A stretch of DNA of 64,000 bases from Spisula solida. Taxonomy: Eukaryota; Mollusca; Bivalvia; Venerida; Mactridae. The position numbers and the translations under genes were made by a program. The notes beneath the pieces are model-generated. The model was not told the DNA's origin. It ran no database searches and saw only the letters and a program-made list of their open reading frames with translations. The stretch spans positions 8,936,453 through 9,000,452 of the forward strand of contig OX365946.1 in NCBI GenBank assembly GCA_947247005.1. The letters are read 5' to 3'. Every line of letters begins with the position of its first letter. Positions within the stretch are counted from its first letter, which is position 1. Positions 23,814 through 37,400 of this stretch are shown here, piece after piece.

Positions 23814-24629
23814 ATATTGTAATCCAGTCTACCTAATATTGCACAATATTGATTTCATTGGAAGTAAGCCAACTAGACTGACTTCACTATTAGAAAAGTA
23901 AAGATAAGATAGTGTTACACATATTTTACATCTCTCTGTTCTGATGTAGTCTGTTCGTTTGAGATTGTGATACAGTCTATTAATCAACACTGTAAAATCA
24001 CACCTTTTTTTTTAGAGGTAAAGATTTTGTGACTTAGTTGTTCGGCATGAAGTTGTTAGCCAGGTTAAATGTTTTTATATTTTAGACTAAAGAAAGAACA
24101 ACTATCTGTATTTGACTGCTATGGTTTTATAAGTTCAAGAGCATAATTTATTTGCTGACTTATCAAATTCACAAACATAGCGAAAATTAATCCCATGTGA
24201 AAATTTGTGATTTTACTGTATTGAATTAATTGGAAGTAAGCCAGACTGAGTTAAGACTGAATGATAAGATTTAAACTCAGACTGTGTCTCAGATTTCTTT
24301 TTCATCTGATTGTTTCATCTCTGTGGATTTGTGACACAGTCTGTGATACATTGCACAACCACTGCCTTTGACTTTTATTAGAGTTGTACAAGTAAGACAG
24401 TCTGCATTCATTGGAAATAAAGATAAGCTCGAGTATCATAAGTCTGTTTTTATTTCAGATTCAGATATTCTGTGAAAAATGAACTAAATGCTTGGAATAC
24501 GGATAACTATGAGTTTGGTTGCGGACAGTACAGCCACAAAGATTACGGATATAAGTGAAGAGCTAAAAAGTATTAGAATTTATGATTTAATGATATAAGA
24601 TTAAAACATTCTTATAAAAAAGATAAAAC

Positions 24630-25407
24630 ATGGGGAAAAGGAAACAAAAGGCGCCACAGAAAGCGACAGAGGACAAGAGGAAGTGTCTGACATGGAATAT
24701 GATGGACAATGCTGCGAATGGTGACAGTGATTTAATCAATGATCAAATAGACGTACCTGTACCAGTCGTTCATGAGGCTATGGTCACTGCTAATGTTCAG
24801 ATTAATAAAGAACAAGTTGGTACACACAGTAATGGTTTACCTGCTTACAGAAGAGACGATTTGTTGGATATTTTCAACTTGCATATAGAGAACTGTCTGT
24901 TTAACTTTCCAATTCAGTCAGCATTGAATCTAAAACAGGATGAGTGGAGATGTACGCTGGCTGAGTTTAGTCTGAACTTTTCTCCATCCCCCGTGTTTGT
25001 ACCGTTACCTAGCAAAAATTTACCAGATATTCCACAGTTAACATTACATGTGAGTAAGAAAGGCGAAAAGAACGTGCTGTGTTACCACGTCCTTGATCCA
25101 GCTTTTACTGGCATTAAAAATAGTAAAAAGTCAGGAAAATTAAAAAGTAATATACCCGGAGATGTGAAATTCTGGTTAGTTGATACTGACTTGCCAGTGA
25201 ATGTTTTAGAGGCATTTAAGTGTAAGAACTTACTGGTTGTGGTTGACAGTTTTGATGCGAGCAACATGTGTATAAGACTGAAGGTGATTGGTACAGAAGC
25301 CGTGGTCTCACACCTAGCACATCCTAGTGAAGCAGTTAGATCAACTAAACATGTGAACCAGGCATTGAAAGTTGTGATGTCACATTTTTACGGCATAGCT
25401 GAACCAG
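24630..25407 (+). CDS. SHPRH: SHPRH coding exon 1
   Basis: ATG in a good context (AACATGG). The exon encodes a basic start ([11 protein letters not shown]), CLTWNM, then the weakly conserved N-terminal region (residues 1-259). Donor CAG/GTAATT; ends phase 1. Confidence 0.92.
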
Positions 25408-28400
25408 GTAATTATAATCTAATGTATATAAATTCAGCGCTTTCACTTGTACACTTAATTATATCAGTAAACTGGGCTTTTTTTCCTTCTATTGCTGGGG
25501 CCGTTTACTGGTGTCTGCCCCTCAGGAAAATTCTTTAAAATCATGCAGTTTTCCCCTAGAATCCTATTTACATCAAGTTTTTCTTCCCCTTTGCAAAAAT
25601 TATGAGTTATTTTTCCCCAAATTTAACGAAAAGGCCCCGTCCCCTACTTTTGAAAAAAAGCCCTGGTACTCAAGTGCATATTTCAGCATAATATAATGCA
25701 ACATAATCTTAACAAAGTTTCATGATTTTATATAGAAATTTAACAACTTTATTTATAGATGTCTTGCGCATATTAAAAAGGGTATTATGGGGTTTTGAAC
25801 TCCCCTAGAATTTTGGGATTTTTTGGTTCACTAATAGGCAAGCTATCTCATTATATTAATTTCTTCATATTAGGAAATACTTCCAACAATCAATTTGCTG
25901 ATATATTGTAACTGTTGGTAACCAGCTGGAACTGGTTCGATCATGTTTGTTTAAAAATAAATTTGTCTACTAGTAAGAATGAACAGTGACCTCCAATTCC
26001 TCTCTTGATTGGTCAATCTTCTAGGTACCAAGTACTAACTGGTTGTAACTGGTTCTGCCCGGTTGCAACTGGTTCTGCCCAGTTTTAGTAAAAATAAATG
26101 ATGAGTTTAAAATAGATTTGATGAATTCTAATATTATTCCTACTTGGCATTTTTATTATTATAATTGGTCAGTCTTTACAAATTGTAAGTAAACGTCATT
26201 TAACGTAAGGGCCATTTTGGAGAGGTTGTTGCTCAAGAGAGGGCTGCTTTGGAGAGGAAGTTGTTCAAGAAAGGACTGCTGTAGAGAGGTTTTACTGTAT
26301 TGCCAAATATGACTTATAGGTCTATACTTTAGTATGCACTACACAGTGACTGTATATAGATTATTGTGCACATGTACAGTGCAACCACTACAGAGTGGTC
26401 TTCCTTGGAGCTACAACCGCTCTTGAACAACATTATTCCACTTTGTTCCAAAAGTAACCATTTATGATCAAATTTACCTCTCCATAGGAACTATCTCTGT
26501 ACAACAACCAAATTTTGTGTTAAATCCCTCAGGGTATTGCTCAGGGGTGATATTTAATATTGATCTTACTTGACTTAAGGATAAGGACAACCAATTAGAT
26601 CACACCAGACTAAACTCTTGGTCAGTAACAGGCGATATGATTGGCTAACCTTATTCTCCAATTAAATAAGATCAATATTGAACACCACCCCTGGAGAGGT
26701 TATACTGTGTATGTTTGGTGGTAAAATCTCGGTAAACTTATTTATTTTTGTGGCCTTAAATTTCATGGATTTTGGTAAAATGCAATTTCCATGAATTTTT
26801 TGTGGCTTAAAATTACATGGCTTACATCGAAGGGGATGCCCTAATTCCGTATTAGGGAGATCGATTATTCTTTGAATTTGTGGTTGAGTTCAACAACTAA
26901 ATCCATGGAAATTTAAACCCCACATAAACTAATGACTTTTCAGTATACTACCAGTACATTCATTAAGACATCTATTTTTTTGCCACAGATTATGATGGTT
27001 TGGGGTTCACCAAGAAGCATGACATAGATGAACTGTATCGTATTATAAAAGAAGTACATATGAGAGATTTTAGCCATATTATGCAGGGAGTACAACACCC
27101 GGATCTGTTACCACGGTTACGACCATATCAACAACAGGCCATCACATGGATGCTTCTTAAAGAGAAGTTGAACGAGTCATATAAAGGTATGAAATCTTCT
27201 AACTAGGATTGGGTATTGTTATTATTGAACATATTACATTTCTTTGCCTTTCTGCATATGTGCTGACTTTCTTGAAAATCCTAATTTTTTAATTGTTGGG
27301 TTGAAAGAACTTTTCTTGTCCACATATCCCTGAGAGTATCGTTAGTGTTTATTTTTAAACTATTGTCGTCCTTTTTTGTCACGCTTGAATGATCACACAG
27401 TCGAAAAATGGTTATTTGTCTATTCATGCACATGCAAACCAGGTATTTCATTTTCGCTTAATTTTCACTTTACACGTTATTCAAACATGTCTGTGAAAAA
27501 AAGTACACAATTAGTTTTTTATCAATATATGTACGCTGGTGTTTCACTAAGGCTGCTTTCTGTCGCATTAAACTGTCATGTCTTTATCATTACTAGATGT
27601 TGTATCAGCCGTGTATATGACATATCACGTGATGACAGGTCAAAGGTCAATACAGCTGATATAGACAGGCATTCTGCTATAACTTAAGCACAATATTCAA
27701 CAACATTTTTGTGGCTTAACCGTAGTCAACCATACAGTTAAATCAATATAAAACTTGCATTTGAATTGTGTTTTTGTGAAAACAACACCGTTTTAAAAAA
27801 ATCATCATTTGCGTGAAACCATGTTACGATCACTTATCACTTATGGTCAAAGAACGACAATGTTTAACTGAAGTTACCTCCCTTGCACTATAAAATAGTA
27901 AGAATGGTACATGTAGAATATTCTAAAAAAAATGCTGTCAAGCTAAGTTAACGACAAACATGTTGCTAGGTGGAAAACAGCCTTTATTTGTAGGGTGCTT
28001 TTTAATGGTAGATTGGTGGATAGCATAACACAACATTTCGTACAAAAATATCAATAAATAGAAAGGGTACATAGTACCAAAATGTGTACAAACATTTACT
28101 GTGTAATGTATATTTTTAGCTAGACTTTTCGAAGAAAAAAAGTCGAGCTATTGTTGTGACAGGATCGTCTGCGTTGGTTAAATTTATTGTCAGAGTCATT
28201 TTCTCAAAGTCTATCAAAGGTATCCACCTGATACTCAACAGAGGTATTCACCATCACAAAGGGAGTCTGTAATGACAAGGCTGGTCACTGTGTGACCTAT
28301 ATTTATGGAGTTACCTGCCCTTGTTTAGACTTAGTACTTAGAAATAGTGACAGATTTTACACTTTAACTGAAATTTTAATTCAAATAGTGATAAAGATGA

Positions 28401-31400
28401 TAACCCCATGGCCTTTATTGATCAACAGTTTTTTACTGATCTGTTCTTTTTCCATGTAGTACATAGTTATAGTCTTGATCTGTTACACTTGTACAATGTC
28501 ATCATTCACAGACCCAGGAATTCTTCACTACATGTTGGGTAACAAGGGAGCACACTTGATGCATGGAAACATTTACACCTGTACTAACTGTGGCAACAGT
28601 TACAAGACACACCAAGGTCTAGAAAAGCACCTATGTCCTTGTTGCCAGCACGGTGGTAAAATCTTCACAAGGAAAGATCGCCTTAATCAACACAAATGTC
28701 TAGAAAAACATGACTGTGACTTGTGTAAAAAGACATATACATCACGCGTAAGACTATTGAACCACAAGTGTGCATACTGCAAAATTTGTAATAAATTGTT
28801 CAGTACAGTCCAAAAAAAGACAGCCCACACGTGTGTTCAGAATTCAGACGCTGTCATAACCTCTACTGCATTAGTGTCTATGCCCTTTTACCAACCAACA
28901 TCACCAAAGTGGCAACAGCAAATGTGTGATACACTGGGATTTGAGTATACAAACACCCTAGACATTTGCACAATGGATGTAAACACACCTATCAACTCTC
29001 TTGAGCCCACAGAAACATTTAACATTGCAGGTGATGGAAATTGTTATTTTCGGACACTTTCGGCATTAATTACTGGTTCAGAATTACATCATCTTGAAAT
29101 CAGGCAATTGCTTGTTCTACATATGATCACTATTGGAGATAATTTAGCAAGATTCATGAACACACCCATGAATATAGCTAAATATCTGTTTTCAACAAGA
29201 ATGAGCCAGAGTGGTGCGTGGGCAACACAAGTAGAACTTTTTGCTGCAGCCCATTGGCTTAAAACATGTATTAACTTGTACACAAAGACCGGGAGCACAT
29301 GGAAATGGTTGCAGTATTCACCTGCCTGTGTTGAAAGAGACATTAACATTTCAACAATGGGAATATATATTCACCATGTCAACCAGAACCACTTTGAACC
29401 AGTTGTTGCTATGGTGAATCCAACAGTAACCATACCACATGCGGATGCAGACTGGTTCACAAGATACCTGAATAAGAAAAGATACATAAACAAACTGATG
29501 AGTACAAGGAAATACAGAAGAACCAGAAAAAAGAAAGGAGTAAGAGTGAAGAAGTAAATAATAATGAAAAAAATCACAAACAAACTGACATGTACCAGGA
29601 ATCAAAGCGCTTGAAGTGCTTATGGCCTGGGGCTAAACTTTGTATGCTTTGGAAGAAGTTTAGTGACTAAACTGAAGTGAATGTAAAGGATACGGCCAGC
29701 TGCACTGTACAGTTATGTTGATAGTACAAAGTTGAAGGTTTAATCTATTGGTCGTGCTCAACTTGTCTATTTAGTTTAACCCTTTGCATGCTGGAAAAAT
29801 TGTTGTTTGCTAAATAATTAAATTTCATCCAATTTCCTCAAAATTCAGAAGAAATATTGTCTGAATGTCAAACAGCTTGAAACCTGACCAGATGCAGAGT
29901 TACAGGTCCAAGCTGTTTGCAAAGGCTAAGGGTTAAGTACTATGATTAAACAAGAGATGTCAGAATGCCATTTATGCCCTCACTACCCACATACATGCAT
30001 AGCCACATCGACTGTGACAATTGAACCACATGTAGTATTACCTTGCTTATGTTTTGGCAAACAATGTGAAAAGATTTTGAAGGTAGCATGAAATTTTCAT
30101 AATGTATATTGGTATTATAATACATACATTGTATTTATATTTTCCGTACTGTTGAAATACACAAATATAAAAATACCCCCGTATATGACTTTTACCTTAA
30201 CCTTGGAACTATATACCTGGCTCTTGGATATGATGTGTTAAAAACATTCATGTCAAGTTATTTCAAAAACCATTTGAAACTGACAAAGGAACAGAGCAGA
30301 CACAAGAAAAATATCCCTTATTGAACTTTAACCTTTAACTTTGACCTTGACGGTACACACAAGTCTTCAGCCTAACACATCGTGTTATGATGGTAAACAT
30401 TTGTGCCAATAAATAACAAAATCTATTGAAGATTGACAAAGTTACCTAGTGGACATAGACCACATATTTGAACTTTAACCTCTTAATGTGACTGCAACCT
30501 TGAAGGCATAGACCTGGGTCTTGCTCATTGTGTCATGATGGTGAGCATTGTTACAAAGTTATTTCATAAAAAAAGCGATGATCAGATTGTTACGGAAGCA
30601 CAGAGGTGACATGGTCAATATTTTTTATAAGTTGTGGAAATGACTTATTCAAGGGCAGAAAATATTTTTTTTATCTTGTGGGAACAAGTTAATTGAGGGT
30701 AGAAAACATTTTTTATCTTGTGGGAACAAGACTTAGTTATTTGTTGGTAGAAAATATTTTATAACTTGTGGGAACAACTTATTTGAGGGTAGAAAATATT
30801 TCTTTCTTTTGGGAACGACTTTCACATGGACACCTAGTCCCCTACCATTTAGGTTTTTCCCACAAACACATAGTCCCTACCATTTTGGTTATTCACATGG
30901 ACACCTAGTCCCCTACCATTTAGGTTTTTCCTATGGACACCTAGCCCCTACCATTTTGTTTTTTCACATGGACTCTTAGTCCCCTACCATTTAGGTTTTT
31001 CACATGAACACAAACCTTTTAGGTTTTTCCTACAGACACCAGTCCTAGTCCCCTACCTTTTAGGTTTTTCCTACGGACACTGAGTCCCCTACAATTTAGG
31101 TTTTTCACATGGACACCTAGTCCCCTACCATTGTGTATACAAAATAATGGAGAGTTTGTTAATAAAATCTCCATTCCGGAAAAATAATGGAGACTTAATG
31201 ATTGGCTTAATCCCTTAGGTGTATTTGAATCTCTGTCGAGTATTTGGTTTACTAACCAGCACTGAGAAACTCAACATAGATATTCACCAACACAAGGAGA
31301 GTCCATACTGACAAGGCTTGTAACCCTGTGACCAATATTTATGGAGTTATCTGCCTTTGTTCTGTCTTAGTATAGAGAAATAGTGACAATTTTTACACAT

Positions 31401-34400
31401 AATTGATTTGTTTCAAGCACTATCAAAGCGTTCAACTTGAATGTCAACACACTTGTGGATTATGATGAAATACATCTACTGACGAGAAGAATCAAATCTA
31501 TCCAGCATTTTATAAGTGTTTTACACAAACATGTCAATTTCTCAAAGGTATCCACTTGAAACTCAACATAGTTATTCACCATACTGACGCGGATGGTAAC
31601 CCTGTGACCTATATATGAGTTATCTGCCCTTATTACTCTTACAATTTTCACTCACAGATGAGCAAGGGTACTATCAAGTACGAAAAAGTCGAGCATCCAG
31701 CACTCATAGGCGGTGCTCTTGTTGAAATGCTAGGTTATGTCATATACGGTGTCCAAATTGATAATACATTTCTTAAATTAGGTAATTGTTAACAATTTAT
31801 ATCAGTTATATACCAATGTACATGTACACATGTGTAGTTGTATCAGCATAAACTAGTTTGCGGTTCCAATAAAAAAGACAAAACAATATATATTGATTTG
31901 AACTTTTGACGCTCGGTATATGCTAATCCAGGGCTGGTAGTTTAACTTAGAATTTTCTTAAAGAAGTAAAAAAGTCCTTTTTAGTCACAAATTTTTAACT
32001 TAAGTCAAAATAGTTAAGTTTTCCACTAAGATGTTTTGTAAATATCAGGCATGGAGCCAGACATACAGTGATGATGATACTCATGTATGCTCTATTCTTC
32101 ATCGCTTTTAAAACTTGACTTACAATTCACTTTATTCCTCTATTCTATGTTACAGATAAAGATCATTACTTGTACACGAAGTTGGTAACATTAGATGGTC
32201 AGACGCTGTACTTCAACAAATATGCTGGAGTGTGAGTATGTTGTATATACCATAATTGTACAAGTTTTAAATTTAAACAAAAAATAACAAGGCCAGACTT
32301 AAAATATTTCCTGTATCCTCTCATTCAACCTGGACAGTTTAATTATTGGTAGGTTACTTTACGGTTGGTGAATATTTCATGAAAGTTATCAATATATTTG
32401 GTATAACAGTTACTCAGAATGGTCTTTATTAAGAGCTCAAAATATCATATCATAATATTGCCAGTGTAGGTATACTCATACTTCAAGACAAAACTTGTAA
32501 CAGAACTGATATCATACAGGTAGATCTGCATTGGCACTTTGTACAGTGCATACTAATATAATGTTTCTTGTTTCCCCTCATTCAACCTGGGAAGTTTAAT
32601 TATGGGTAGGTATACATATATATAGGTGAATAATTTTATGAAAATTACCAATATATTATTTGGTATTACAGTCACTCAGAACAGTCTTTTTTAAGAGCTC
32701 TAAATAATGTCAGAATATTGCCTGTGTAGGTATATTCATAATTATACGGACAACATATATAACAGAACTGATATCATTTCCAGTGTTTACAGTGCATGCT
32801 TGTAAACTGAGATTTCAAGACATTTTTGTCCCCGTTCTAATTTGAAGAAATAAAAATAATTTTGAATTAAAAAGTTCAAAGTCATGGGTGTCGATGTTCC
32901 TCCACATGTGGATTAGTTGCTGGTCCCTTGTGGAAGGATAAGTTAGTTACAGTCCAGGCAAACTGGTAAGGTGAATCGGCCACCGTTTATAACTGAAAAA
33001 TTGTTGGAAAAAGGTGTTAAACCCGAATAACCAAACTAACGCATATTTCAGGTGTGTGAAGAGTTGTCCCGTGATGATGTCACTTCCTCCCAGTGGAATT
33101 CTGGGAGAAGAGATGGGTCTGGGTAAAACTGTGGAAGTATTGGCGTGTATGTTACACAATCCTCGTGAAAATATTCCGTTACCAGAACCATTACCCATAA
33201 TACAAGGTACCTCATAGATGTTGTAAATTTTTGCACAGCCTTAAATCAGCTACGAACTGTACGCTTGACGTAAAAACACTTTGCGCGATTTATAAAAAAG
33301 ATAATAAAAATCGGACAGGGAAGTCAGCACTCAACCTAAGCAGCTGAGCACAGAAAACACAAAAACAACACAGGCCACAATTACACAGCACAAAGTTATA
33401 CAGTGCACATGTCACAATGTGACTTTAATGTTTTGCTCAATCTTGTGATAGACTAAATACACAAACATGATTGTGTAGTCACAAGTATGGCGACATTCAT
33501 CAAAACAAAAACATTTATAAATAATACCTGAAGTACAGAGCCATGCAGTGTGTCATTCATTGTCAATCATTTAATATATAGACTCGCTTAAGGTATCCTA
33601 TTTTGGGGATATGGATGGTATGTTCTGTGTATATCTCTTGTGTGGGTGGCTTAGCACTGCTGCCGCTTAAATAAGACTTTGAATTGTCAATCCATTTCAG
33701 TATTTAAAACAGCGTATCAAGGAAATCTTATTTACACTTTCAGACATTGAAGTTGTTGAAACTAAGAAGAAAAAGAAGCGAAGGAAAACAAGAAGGAGAA
33801 CTGACTCATTCTCAGACTGTGACTCTGATGATACTGTGCTGTATGAACAATCCTATGCTGATATGATGAAATCTGAAAACCAGTCTGAAAAAATAGAAAA
33901 TGAAAACCAGTCTAATAATAGTAACCAGTCTGCCGATAAAGAAGAAAATCTGAACCAGTCTACTGGTATAGCAGAAAATCTCAACCAGTCTGATATCATT
34001 GATACATCTGGTGGTATAGAAGAAAATGGTACCCGGTCTAATACTGGTGAACCTACTGCTGGTCAGAAGGTTCTGGACTTCAGCAAGAACATATTTACAG
34101 AAAGACCTGAAGTTCATAAGGAAGAGTTTGAATGTTTATGTGGTGCCACTGAGCGTAGTATGCGTACAGGACGGAAAAAGAAACACCCGGTACAGTGCAC
34201 TGTATGTAGATTATGGCAACATGCAGAGTGTGTCAACTATAACCTACAGGATCCATTGAGGGGAGAATTTAAATGTCCACATTGTCATGTTGCTTCAGTA
34301 AGTGTTTTATCATTTATGATATTATTTTCATACAATGGCTTAGTGGCGTAAAGAACTATTTGATCAGGTTGGCACCATGATCACCACTTCCATAGTTGCC

Positions 34401-37400
34401 TGCATATTGTGTGTATCTTTACAAATGTTTAAGACATGACAGACAGGAAGGCTTGTACGCTCTTCAGCTTGTGATGTTGTGCACTTGTGGCAAGTTTGTA
34501 GCCCTTGTGATAACCTGCTTTTAATTGAATTTCTTCTATATTTCATAATAATTTTAAGTTTTTTCTTTAATATTCACTTTTATGGGAAAACTTGTGATCA
34601 TCACATGTTAGATTACATGAAAGTTGCATATATTGCTATGCACATGTTGGTAAACCAAATAGATGCTGATCAATTACTATTGAATGTTTTGATTCACCTA
34701 CGTCCTACAATTCTCAAACTTAGATCATCACCTTCTATTTTTAGGACGATAAGTCAAAGGTCAAGGTCATATTTAGCTGCTGTGGGAGTATGCATATTTA
34801 ACAAATTGTTATTTCAGGAACCTATACCATCAGGAGCTACATTGATTATCTCCCCTTCCTCTATAGCTCACCAGTGGGTGGAGGAAATATTGAAACATGT
34901 ACAGAAACAAGCACTGAATGTTCTGGTTAGTAACATTTACTTTCTTAGAATCAAATCAATTATTCCATAATTATATCAATTCTTTCTTATTTCATTGACA
35001 TGAACATGACGTATAGCATGAATGAAATCCAGGCCTAGACACTAACTATTTTGGCCACTGGTCCGACAGGGCAAAAGCGCCAAATTTGTAAATAGGACAG
35101 TTACTGGTCCTCCAGAATTTTCACTGGTCCTTCTGGATTTTCACTGGTCTCGGACCAGCGGACCAGTGTTAGTGTCGAGCCCTAAAATCCCTTTAAAATC
35201 ACATAGTGCTGTTGACCAGACCGCTGTTGTTGCAAATGTGCAAGTCAGAAATACTAAACACCTTGACAGATTTTGTTTAAAAACCATGAAAAACTCAATG
35301 CTAGATTTGAACCAATAAAGTCATCAGAGGAGAAACATTACTAAACATAGCTACTATTGTAAGTGAATTATGAGGGAGGCGGAGTCCTGTATGTTTTGTT
35401 TGTGCTGTTATGTATTACTATGTAGTTAATACCTAGTACTTTTTAAACAAAATGACCGGAAAAAGATAGAAGCCTAAATTGTGTTGCTATTTATTGATGC
35501 ATAGATGTGTCTGGTTTCTATTTATAGATGTATAGAGGTGTCTTGTTTCTATTTATAGATGTATAGAGGTGTCTGGTTTCTATTTATAGATGTATACAGG
35601 TGTTCACAAGCAAGGATTTATACAACCTCATTTGCTAGCTAAACAAGACATTGTGATAACAACATATGAGACATTAAGGAAAGAGATTGATTACGTAGAT
35701 CTACCTCACAGTAACAGTAAGTATATACATGTAGATCTACCTCATAGTAACAGTAAGTATATACATGTAGATCTACCTCATAGTAACAGTAAGTATATAC
35801 ATGTAGATCTACCTCATAGTAACAGTAAGTATATACATGTAGATCTACCTCACAGTAACAGTAAGTATATACATGTAGATCTACCTCACAGTAACAGTAA
35901 GTATATACATGTAGATCTACCTCACAGTAACAGTAAGTATATACATGTAGATCTACCTCATAGTGACAGTAAGTATATACATGTAGATCTACCTCACTGT
36001 AACAGTAAGTATATACATGTAGATCTACCTCATAGTGACAGTAAGTATATACATGTAGATCTACCTCATAGTAACAGTAAGTATATACATGTAGATCTAC
36101 CTCACAGTAACAGTAAGTATATACATGTAGATCTACCTCATAGTAACAGTAAGTATATACATGTAGATCTACCTCACTGTAACAGTAAGTATATACATGT
36201 AGATCTACCTCATAGTAACAGTAAGTATATACATGTAGATCTACCTCATAGTAACAGTAAGTATATACATGTAGATCTACCTCATAGTGACAGTAAGTAT
36301 ATACATGTAGATCTACCTCATAGTGACAGTAAGTATATACATGTAGATCTACCTCACTGTAACAGTAAGTATATACATGTAGATCTACCTCATAGTAACA
36401 GTAAGTATATACATGTAGATCTACCTCATAGTAACAGTAAGTATATACATGTAGATCTACCTCACTGTAACAGTAAGTATATACATGTAGATCTACCTCA
36501 TAGTGACAGTAAGTATATACATGTAGATCTACCTCACTGTAACAGTAAGTATATACATGTAGATCTACCTCATAGTAACAGTAAGTATATACATGTAGAT
36601 CTACCTCATAGTGACAGTAAGTATATACATGTAGATCTACCTCATAGTAACAGTAAGTATATACATGTAGATCTACCTCATAGTAACAGTAAGTATATAC
36701 ATGTAGATCTACCTCATAGTAACAGTAAGTATATACATGTAGATCTACCTCATAGTAACAGTAAGTATATACATGTAGATCTACCTCATAGTTACAGTAA
36801 GTACGGTATATACAAGTACATGCATGATCTTCATTGAGGTTTGGGCCCATGTCATACCTAAAACGGATTAAGTTATTTTGGGAATGCTGCAATCAGGATA
36901 TACACTGATTACAAAAGAATATCTGTATACAAAATATGCCCACTGGAGGTCATACTAAAGCATGACAGTTTTGGTTTAAATTGTGTTAGACAGAATGACT
37001 GACAAGTTACAGAATGACTGACAAAGCCTATGTACATATCCGTATGAGAATGAAAATAAGTTTGCCTGACCAAAATGAAGATAACTAAACTAAGAATGAA
37101 CATTTGCCAGACTTTTACACTGATTCTCGTTTGTAAGTTAGAATGTTCATAAACTAGAGTAATGACACTCAATATGAGCGATATAGGGTCATGATGACAT
37201 GCCAGGAAAGCTGTAGTCTCCATTATAAATGGAACTAATATTTACCTCAATAGTAGGTTTGGCAAATCTAGTACCGGGTATTTGAATCAACAAAGAGCAA
37301 TGATATAAAGAAACTGCTTCTCAATAATTAGGTCTTGGTTTTGAACTGGCAGCCATCTTTGAAGCAGATCTGATATGTATTAATACTAATAGACAATATT

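Larger units (their letters stand above)
22250..24460. repeat. Degenerate long-period direct repeats upstream of SHPRH
   Basis: At least four imperfect copies of a block combining 'TTGGAAGTAAGCCA', 'AAGATTAAA', 'GACTGTGT' and 'ACAGTCT' occur near 22450-22640, 23390-23490, 23850-23990 and 24220-24440. They are too degenerate for an exact period. Confidence 0.5.
18576..24629. other. Head-to-head intergenic region SWSAP1/SHPRH
   Basis: About 6 kb between the two start codons. It holds repeats (listed separately), a TGACGTCA palindrome at 20038-20047 and no supported coding exon. CTCAAAG/GTATGT near 20126 could be a 5' UTR exon donor for SHPRH, but nothing confirms it. Confidence 0.5.
28119..31722 (+). 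mobile_element. Composite repeat enclosing the zinc finger-OTU ORF
   Basis: Left end AGCTAGACTTTTC-GAAG-AAAAAAAGTCGAGCT (hairpin); right end AAAAGTCGAGCATCCAGC...GCTCTTGTT. 'CTCAAAGGTATCCAC' with 'CTCAACA', 'TATTCACCAT' and 'ATTTATGGAGTTA' units occur at both sides (28200-28360; 31230-31380; 31530-31640). The ORF and two tandem arrays lie between them. Confidence 0.55.

Noticed and set aside
35695..36810. CRISPR-like regular array
   Set aside because: There are no unique spacers; units are contiguous near-identical copies in a eukaryotic gene and match the exon-intron junction of SHPRH.
35639..36892. 417-codon minus-strand ORF rich in [12 protein letters not shown] units
   Set aside because: It is the reverse reading of the 36-bp minisatellite; any 36-bp unit without stops gives long frames on both strands.
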